Shown here piece by piece: positions 6,602-11,231 of a stretch of 11,231 bases of DNA. Under the pieces are notes generated by a model that was not told where the DNA came from, ran no database searches, and saw only the letters and a list, made by a program, of their open reading frames with translations. Source of the DNA: DQTL01 sp964396505. GTDB lineage: Bacteria; Bacteroidota; Bacteroidia; Flavobacteriales; Flavobacteriaceae. Numbering within the stretch: the first letter of the stretch is position 1; each line of letters begins with the position of its first letter. The stretch is from contig CAYNFJ010000072.1 in NCBI GenBank assembly GCA_964396505.1, positions 1 to 11,231 on the forward strand, in the 5' to 3' direction. Position numbers and translations under genes: made by a program.

Positions 6602-9505
6602 ATGAAATTCTATCAAGCTTTTCTGCTCTTCTTATTCCTTTTTTTTAAAGGGACTGGTCATGCACAGGTATCCCGGACATTTTATTTAAAAAAAATTTCA
6701 GATAATGGACAAACTGATTTTTACCATTTAAAAAATTTTGAGAATACCGAGCAAAAAAGCATCCCTTTTATCGCACAAGACAGTACCGGACAGATGTGGT
6801 TTGCCACCAAAGACGGTTTGGTGAGATACGACACTAAAAAATACCACTATTATAAACACAATAGTAAAGATTCATCCAGTATTGGAGGTAATTTTATAGA
6901 ACGGATATTGGTAGGAAAAGACGGAAGTGTATGGGTTGGAACAGAACCGGCAAGCTTGTGTAAATACCTGCCCAAAACAGATAATTTTGAAATTATTAAA
7001 GGAATTGAAGGAGGTCGAGTTAAGGATATAAAACAAGATGCAAAAGGAAATTATTGGATAACAACCAACACCCATTTGTATCGTTATAATGACCAATCCA
7101 AAACATTAAACAAATTTAATTATACATCTGAAAAAACGGAATTAGACCGATTGCTCATAACGAGAAATCAAAGAATTTGGATAACGACTAACGAAAATTT
7201 TATATTGGAATTTATTCCTAAAACAAAACATTTCAAACAATTAAAAATTCTAGATAAAAAAGATGTCGTATGGGGACATCACACACAAGCGTATAGTGCC
7301 TATTATTTAACCGAAGATTATTTAGGATCTATTTGGATTGCTACTCCATTAGGTTATTTGTTAAAATATAATCCGGAAAAAGAACAGCTAAACCGGTATG
7401 TGTTTGAAGACCTAAAGAATCCTAAAATTCTGGATCACGAAAGATTAACCATTATGTTCATTCTGGAAGATGATGCCGGCAATCTATGGATGGGCAGTTG
7501 GTTTAATGGCTTGTATCGAATCAATAAAGAACGAAATAGCGTTACACACTATTTACCTAATTCTAAAAACACCCATACACTATCCAACAATATCATTCAT
7601 TCCGGTTTTCAAGATCAAGCGGGATATTTATGGTTTGGGACTGAATTTACAGGGATCAATATCTTAAAAAAGAATAAAAAATTCAAAATTCTATCACAAC
7701 CTAAACACCCCAAATATTCCAATATAATTACAGCCAGTGTATTAGATAAAAATGGGCGGATTTGGTTGGCCGGAGAATTTTCAGGTTTGTATTTTATTGA
7801 CCCGGATACGCCCGAAAAGATACAATCGGGCAATCATTTTATACAGATTAACAGTACTAATAAAGATTATTTTAATACTTGGGTTCACAGTCTGTTAATC
7901 GATGATCAATATTTATGGATTGGCACGAATAAAGGATTGTACCGGTATGATATCAATACGCATCAATATAAAATATTCAATCACCATAAGGATGATTACA
8001 ACAGTATCATCAGTAATGGTATATCTGTTATTTCTAAAGATCAATCCGGAAATATATGGATAGGAACAAATAGAGGTATATCAAAATACACCCCGAAAAC
8101 CGACAAATTTTATCATTTTATACACGAAGAAAACAACCCGAGAAGCTTAAGCAATAACATCATTACCGACATCTATTGTGATGATCAAAATACGATATGG
8201 ATTGGAACAGATAACGGATTGAACAAATTTCATCCCAAAACCGGTGATTTTACGATTTTTAGAAATACAAATCAAAAGAATTCAATCAGCGAAAACAAGA
8301 TTAAAGACATCTATGGCTTAGATAACAAATTGTATATCGCCACACAATCCGGATTAAATGTTTTAGATATCCAATCACAAAAAATCGAATTAATTACAAC
8401 ACAACAGGGGCTCCCTGATAATTATATCAAATCCATCGTTAGTGATACTAAGAAAAATATTTGGCTTTCTACACCCCATCATTTGGTAAAATACAATCCG
8501 GTAAATAAACAAATGGTTTCATTTGGTAAATCCGATGGACTGGAAAACAAAGTGCATATTCTGAACGTAGGAGAACAAGATTTAGAATTTACTTCCAATT
8601 TTGCTTATAAAGATGATCAAGGCTATTTGCACTTTGGAGGACTTGCCGGCTATTGTAGATTTCACCCCGACAGCTTGCCGATAAACACCTATCAAGCTCC
8701 TATCAAACTCAATCAAGTTTGGGTAAATGGAAGTGTATTTCCCATTGACAATACAGATAAAATCACATTAAACAACAAAGAAAATAATCTTAAGTTTTCC
8801 GTTTCCTTGATGAGCTATATTCAAGCAGAAAAGAACCAATACGCCTTTCAATTAAAAAACTATGATACAAATTGGCGCTATACAAGTACAAGAAACACCA
8901 TTGAATATTTTAATATCCCCCCCGGGAACTATACGCTCTTATACAAAGGGGCTAACAATGATGGAATCTGGAGCAACATAGGTCAAACATCTGATTTTTA
9001 TATCAAACCGGTTTTTTATAAAACAAATCTTTTCCGGTTTTTGTTAGGCGGTTTTTTAGTATTACTGATACTGTCCTTTGGCTTACATAAAATTTACTTA
9101 AAGCGAAAATTTGAACAACAGAAAAAGAGATTGCGCTATCAAACATCCAATCTCACACCTAAAATTTCCAGATCCATCGATCAAAAAATTCAACAAATAT
9201 TCAAAGAACAAGAAGTGTATTTAGAAGCGGATCTCAGCTTGAATAAACTAGCCCAAATAATTCATGAAAAGCCCCATTATGTATCACAAGTAATCAACCA
9301 AATTCATAATAAAAGATTTCATGATTTTATCAACACCTATCGCATTGAGAAAGCAAAAGAATTATTACGAATAACAGCGCTTAAAATTGAAATCATCGCT
9401 TACGATTCCGGTTTTAATTCGCTTTCCACCTTTAATAGCGCCTTTAAAAAAGAAACCGGCACTACGCCATCTAAATATAGAAAAGAATTCAAAAAACAAG
9501 CTTAA
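6602..9505 (+). CDS. Transmembrane one-component regulator: 14-blade Reg_prop sensor, Y_Y_Y domain, AraC-type HTH
   Basis: 967 residues from the ATG at 6602. That start gives a clean signal peptide (residues 1-21, ending GHA, cut before Gln22); a GTG at 6593 would add only three residues. Residues about 55-710 hold fourteen propeller-blade motifs of the form xxWxGTxxGLxxY (for example QMWFATKDGL, NIWIGTNRGI, TIWIGTDNGL), enough for two seven-bladed propellers. A Y_Y_Y domain follows at about 745-805 (YAFQLKNYDTNW, IPPGNYTLLYKG), then one membrane helix (about 812-832). A linker of only about 40 basic residues leads to an AraC-type DNA-binding domain at about 874-965 (LSLNKLAQII, IAYDSGFNSLSTFNSAFKK, GTTPSKYRK). 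Hybrid two-component regulators share this sensor half, but no histidine kinase, ATPase or receiver domain is present. Signal binding in the periplasm must therefore reach the DNA-binding domain directly. It is divergent from the alpha-2-macroglobulin gene, its most likely local target by position. Confidence 0.93.
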   Translation: MKFYQAFLLFLFLFFKGTGHAQVSRTFYLKKISDNGQTDFYHLKNFENTEQKSIPFIAQDSTGQMWFATKDGLVRYDTKKYHYYKHNSKDSSSIGGNFIERILVGKDGSVWVGTEPASLCKYLPKTDNFEIIKGIEGGRVKDIKQDAKGNYWITTNTHLYRYNDQSKTLNKFNYTSEKTELDRLLITRNQRIWITTNENFILEFIPKTKHFKQLKILDKKDVVWGHHTQAYSAYYLTEDYLGSIWIATPLGYLLKYNPEKEQLNRYVFEDLKNPKILDHERLTIMFILEDDAGNLWMGSWFNGLYRINKERNSVTHYLPNSKNTHTLSNNIIHSGFQDQAGYLWFGTEFTGINILKKNKKFKILSQPKHPKYSNIITASVLDKNGRIWLAGEFSGLYFIDPDTPEKIQSGNHFIQINSTNKDYFNTWVHSLLIDDQYLWIGTNKGLYRYDINTHQYKIFNHHKDDYNSIISNGISVISKDQSGNIWIGTNRGISKYTPKTDKFYHFIHEENNPRSLSNNIITDIYCDDQNTIWIGTDNGLNKFHPKTGDFTIFRNTNQKNSISENKIKDIYGLDNKLYIATQSGLNVLDIQSQKIELITTQQGLPDNYIKSIVSDTKKNIWLSTPHHLVKYNPVNKQMVSFGKSDGLENKVHILNVGEQDLEFTSNFAYKDDQGYLHFGGLAGYCRFHPDSLPINTYQAPIKLNQVWVNGSVFPIDNTDKITLNNKENNLKFSVSLMSYIQAEKNQYAFQLKNYDTNWRYTSTRNTIEYFNIPPGNYTLLYKGANNDGIWSNIGQTSDFYIKPVFYKTNLFRFLLGGFLVLLILSFGLHKIYLKRKFEQQKKRLRYQTSNLTPKISRSIDQKIQQIFKEQEVYLEADLSLNKLAQIIHEKPHYVSQVINQIHNKRFHDFINTYRIEKAKELLRITALKIEIIAYDSGFNSLSTFNSAFKKETGTTPSKYRKEFKKQA

Positions 9506-9519
9506 TTCTTACGGATTTA

Positions 9520-9537
9520 TAACTTCGTTAGTTTTTT
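9520..9537 (+). terminator. Weak possible terminator after the regulator gene
   Basis: TAAC-TTC-GTTA (9520-9530) can form a 4-bp stem with a 3-base loop and is followed by six T residues (9532-9537), 14 bases past the regulator stop codon. The stem is short and mostly A-U, so termination here would be inefficient at best and some read-through into the next gene is possible. Confidence 0.2.
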
Positions 9538-9551
9538 ATCCATTTATAACC

Positions 9552-9607
9552 AACTTATTTTCAACTTATTAAATAATATCACTTCTTACTTTATAAGTTT
9601 TTAAGTT
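9552..9607. repeat. Paired AACTTA / TAAGTT half-sites in the spacer before the small gene
   Basis: AACTTA occurs at 9552-9557 and 9563-9568 (11-base step, each within CAACTTATT). Its reverse complement TAAGTT occurs at 9594-9599 and 9602-9607. The inner pair extends to a 7-bp inverted repeat, AACTTAT/ATAAGTT, with a 23-base gap. The nested symmetry could be an operator upstream of 9650 or a weak hairpin. The spacer is very AT-rich, so chance is a serious alternative. No small gene is seen in the rest of this 144-base gap. Confidence 0.25.
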
Positions 9608-9625
9608 TTATGTAGGTCTTAAGAA

Positions 9626-9633
9626 TATCTTTA
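9626..9633 (+). promoter_or_regulatory. Possible -7 element for the GIY-YIG-like / repeat protein pair
   Basis: TATCTTTA matches TAnnTTTG except at the last base and lies 16 bases before the ATG at 9650. It shares seven of eight bases with the element at 6572-6579. TAAGTTTT words at 9594-9601 and 9602-9609 are other near matches. No convincing -33 TTG is visible for any of them, so assignment is weak. Confidence 0.25.
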
Positions 9634-9649
9634 CTAAAAAGTTATAATA

Positions 9650-9922
9650 ATGTTTTTTGTATACATCGCTTTCAACAGTAAGAACGAGTTGTGTGACATC
9701 AGCGTCACCATCAATATGACGCGTCGAATACAACTCTTAGAATACACAAAAAAAAGCATTTGCAAAATAGTTTATTACGAAGAATTCGAGGATAGCAGTG
9801 TCGCTACAAAACGTGCTGAAGACTTACAATCCTTCTCGTTTGAATTAATTCAAAAATTAGTAATCGAAAACAATCCTATAAAGGCCGATTTAATCAATAA
9901 TAATAAATCAATATCTCAATAA
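9650..9922 (+). CDS. Small GIY-YIG-like protein, probably catalytically inactive
   Basis: 90 residues. The start MFFVYIAFNS matches the opening strand of short GIY-YIG domain proteins (YhbQ/UvrC-N-like, typically 80-100 residues, usual form MFxVYILxS), and KIVYYEEFEDSSVA (39-52) matches the later KLVYxExFxxRxEA strand and helix. The catalytic parts are altered. Where YYVGxTxNLERR is usual, this protein has CDISVTINMTRR (15-26): the second-motif Tyr appears as Asp16 and Gly as Ser18, while Arg25-Arg26 remain. Where the family has KREKELK, here KRAEDLQ (54-60) puts Ala56 at the expected metal-binding Glu. The His-containing loop after the Arg pair is shortened by several residues. I infer a fold kept without nuclease activity, perhaps for binding. 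The ATG chosen is the natural family start. Its stop codon lies two bases before the next ATG, so the genes are probably translationally coupled. Confidence 0.72.
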   Translation: MFFVYIAFNSKNELCDISVTINMTRRIQLLEYTKKSICKIVYYEEFEDSSVATKRAEDLQSFSFELIQKLVIENNPIKADLINNNKSISQ

Positions 9923-9924
9923 TT

Positions 9925-11231
9925 ATGAAAAAACAATTTACATTTATCTTTACTTTTTTAGTAAGTGTTGCAATTTATGCACAAACCGGTTTTAATTACA
10001 AAGCCATCATCAATGAAAACGGTAGTGTACTATCCAACCAATCTGTAAACATACGTTTTACCATTTTAGAAAATGGCACAACTGCTGTATATCAAGAAAC
10101 CCACGCTACAACAACCGATGCCAGTGGCATAGTCAGTGTTGCCATAGGTGAGGGAAGTGTATTATCCGGATCTTTTGGAAGTATCGATTGGGAATCCAAT
10201 CCGCACTCCCTTCAAGTAGAAATAGACACCGGCAACGGGAGCGGTTATCAAGATTTTGGCACTAATGATCTTAAAGCCGTACCTTATGCCAAATTTGCCG
10301 AAAAAGTAGCAAGTGTAGATTATAATAATCTGACCAATGTACCTTCGGGCTTAGATGACGCCGATTTCTACGAAGTAGGAGGCACCACACAGCCCGATGC
10401 TATTACGGACAATATCTATCACGAGGGAAGAATTGCCGTAGGAAAAAATACATTAGATAATAATGCTACAAACAATAATGCCCAATTAGAAATACAAAAC
10501 ACAGCGGGAGATCCTGCTTATACACTAAAAATAGAAAGGACAACCAATAGCGGGTCCGCTATCGGTAATATTTTAGCTGAAAGCACCTATTCGGGAACAT
10601 TTAGTTTTTTTCAATTTAAAAGTCATATTGACGGAACAGGATCAGGTATTGTTACCGGCAATGGCACCTATATTTCCAATACAGGTAGCGGAAAACATTT
10701 TGGTAATTACAATGCTTTATCAGGAGGTGGAAGTGGTGATCAGTATGGCATAAAAAATATAATTTCAAATACAGGAAATGCTGGCCATTATGGTATAAAA
10801 TCTGAATTATCAGGTACTGGTTCAGGAGATCATTTTGGTAATTACAATTACCTTTACGGCACTGGTATAGGCCAACAGTATGGGGTATTTGCTGAAATCA
10901 CTAACTCAGGAGATGGTGCGCACTTTGGCACATCCTCCTATTTATCAGGTGCGGGTTCAGGAATCCATTTAGGAAATTTTAATCTTATTTCAGGCACAGG
11001 TACAGGCCTACAGTATGGGGTATATAATTCCATTGATAATTCTGGTAGCGGAGAACATTATGGAAGTTTCAATCAGCTTACAGGGGACGGAACAGGTAGC
11101 CAATATGGTGTAAAAAATGAGATTTCAAATTCAGGAGACGCTACGCATTTCGGTAGTCATTCTTATTTAAGTGGCAATGGAAGTGGCAGTCATTTTGGAA
11201 GTCTGAATTTTCTTTCCGGTTCCGGAACAGG
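9925..11231 (+). CDS. Secreted 15-residue-repeat protein with FNY-A N-terminal domain (C-terminus beyond window)
   Basis: At least 435 residues in frame to the window edge. The signal peptide is MKKQFTFIFTFLVSVAIYA, cut before Gln20. Residues about 21-130 form a beta-rich N-terminal domain seen in many flavobacterial surface and tail-fibre-like proteins (QTGFNYKAIINENG, SVNIRFTILENG, VYQETHATTTDASG, ending KAVPYAKFAEKV). Residues about 131-175 (YNNLTNVPSGLDDADFYEVG, then DNIYHEGRIAVGK) resemble the connector before repeat or trimer-forming regions in such proteins. From residue 235 the chain is wholly 15-residue repeats, rich in Gly, Ser, Asn and aromatics, best explained as a beta-solenoid. 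It starts two bases after the GIY-YIG-like gene. Surface or extracellular location is inferred from the signal peptide; any sorting domain or S74-type chaperone tail would lie beyond the window. Exact function is unknown. Adhesin, fibre and matrix protein are possible roles. Confidence 0.85.
   Translation, partial: MKKQFTFIFTFLVSVAIYAQTGFNYKAIINENGSVLSNQSVNIRFTILENGTTAVYQETHATTTDASGIVSVAIGEGSVLSGSFGSIDWESNPHSLQVEIDTGNGSGYQDFGTNDLKAVPYAKFAEKVASVDYNNLTNVPSGLDDADFYEVGGTTQPDAITDNIYHEGRIAVGKNTLDNNATNNNAQLEIQNTAGDPAYTLKIERTTNSGSAIGNILAESTYSGTFSFFQFKSHIDGTGSGIVTGNGTYISNTGSGKHFGNYNALSGGGSGDQYGIKNIISNTGNAGHYGIKSELSGTGSGDHFGNYNYLYGTGIGQQYGVFAEITNSGDGAHFGTSSYLSGAGSGIHLGNFNLISGTGTGLQYGVYNSIDNSGSGEHYGSFNQLTGDGTGSQYGVKNEISNSGDATHFGSHSYLSGNGSGSHFGSLNFLSGSGT
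10627..11231 (+). repeat. Tandem 45-bp / 15-residue repeat array, 13 full copies plus a partial one
   Basis: Starting at ATT (residue 235) the coding sequence divides into thirteen exact 45-bp units, with no insertion or deletion, and a 20-base start of a fourteenth at the edge. The consensus is roughly [L/I]SGTGSGxHFGxxNx. Units differ at DNA level, so the array is old or under selection rather than freshly amplified. Three unit types can be told apart: N-type (xNSGxxxH[F/Y]G), G/H-type (SGxGSGxHFGNxN) and G/Q-type (GTGxGxQYGVxx). They follow a regular order, described in the findings. Confidence 0.92.

Noticed and set aside
6872..7833. Short open frames inside the regulator gene on both strands
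   Set aside because: They overlap well-formed propeller blades of the main frame and have no independent support.
9387..9572. 61-codon frame overlapping the end of the regulator
   Set aside because: Its first two thirds are a shifted reading of the AraC domain, and the rest is AT-rich spacer without a recognisable motif.
10627..11231. CRISPR-like array reading of the 45-bp periodicity
   Set aside because: The units are in frame, diverged at the DNA level, and have no constant repeat alternating with unique spacers. They are protein repeats.
9650..11231. Homing endonuclease or mobile element based on the GIY-YIG-like gene
   Set aside because: The domain is minimal with no DNA-targeting extension, the active site appears lost, and no terminal repeats or interrupted gene are seen.

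Overview
The window looks like chromosomal DNA from a member of the Bacteroidota, most likely a flavobacterium. The DNA is AT-rich. The three proteins with signal peptides start MKK or MKF and are cut before Gln (..HA|Q, ..YA|Q), and ribosome binding sites are weak or absent. Promoter words of the TAnnTTTG type, used by the Bacteroidota housekeeping sigma factor, lie in front of the main genes. The protein families (Reg_prop/Y_Y_Y sensor joined to an AraC-type DNA-binding domain, a large bacterial alpha-2-macroglobulin, and a secreted protein with the 'FNY-A' N-terminal domain) fit the same group.

Layout. (1) Positions 1-153, minus strand: N-terminal 51 residues of an aspartate/glutamate racemase family protein, cut by the window edge. 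(2) 167-6310, minus strand: a 2047-residue secreted alpha-2-macroglobulin with an intact thioester motif, about 13 bases upstream of the racemase-like gene and probably co-transcribed with it. (3) 6311-6601: a divergent control region with a good minus-strand promoter inside an inverted repeat, three ACCGTA-type words, and a plus-strand -7 element. (4) 6602-9505, plus strand: a membrane-spanning regulator with a 14-blade periplasmic propeller, a Y_Y_Y domain, one membrane helix and a cytoplasmic AraC-type domain, but no histidine kinase. (5) 9506-9649: AT-rich spacer. (6) 9650-9922: a small GIY-YIG-like protein whose catalytic positions look lost. (7) 9925 to the window end: a secreted protein made of exact 15-residue repeats, two bases after gene 6 and open at the right edge.

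How they may work together (inference). The regulator and the protease-trapping alpha-2-macroglobulin are divergent and share a control region with repeated operator-like words, so direct control of the trap by the membrane regulator is a reasonable hypothesis. No SusC/SusD or glycan-degrading genes are visible, although regulators with this sensor architecture often sit beside them. The last two genes form a tight pair: a probably inactive GIY-YIG fold protein and a long repeat protein for the cell surface or medium. Their link to the left half is unknown.
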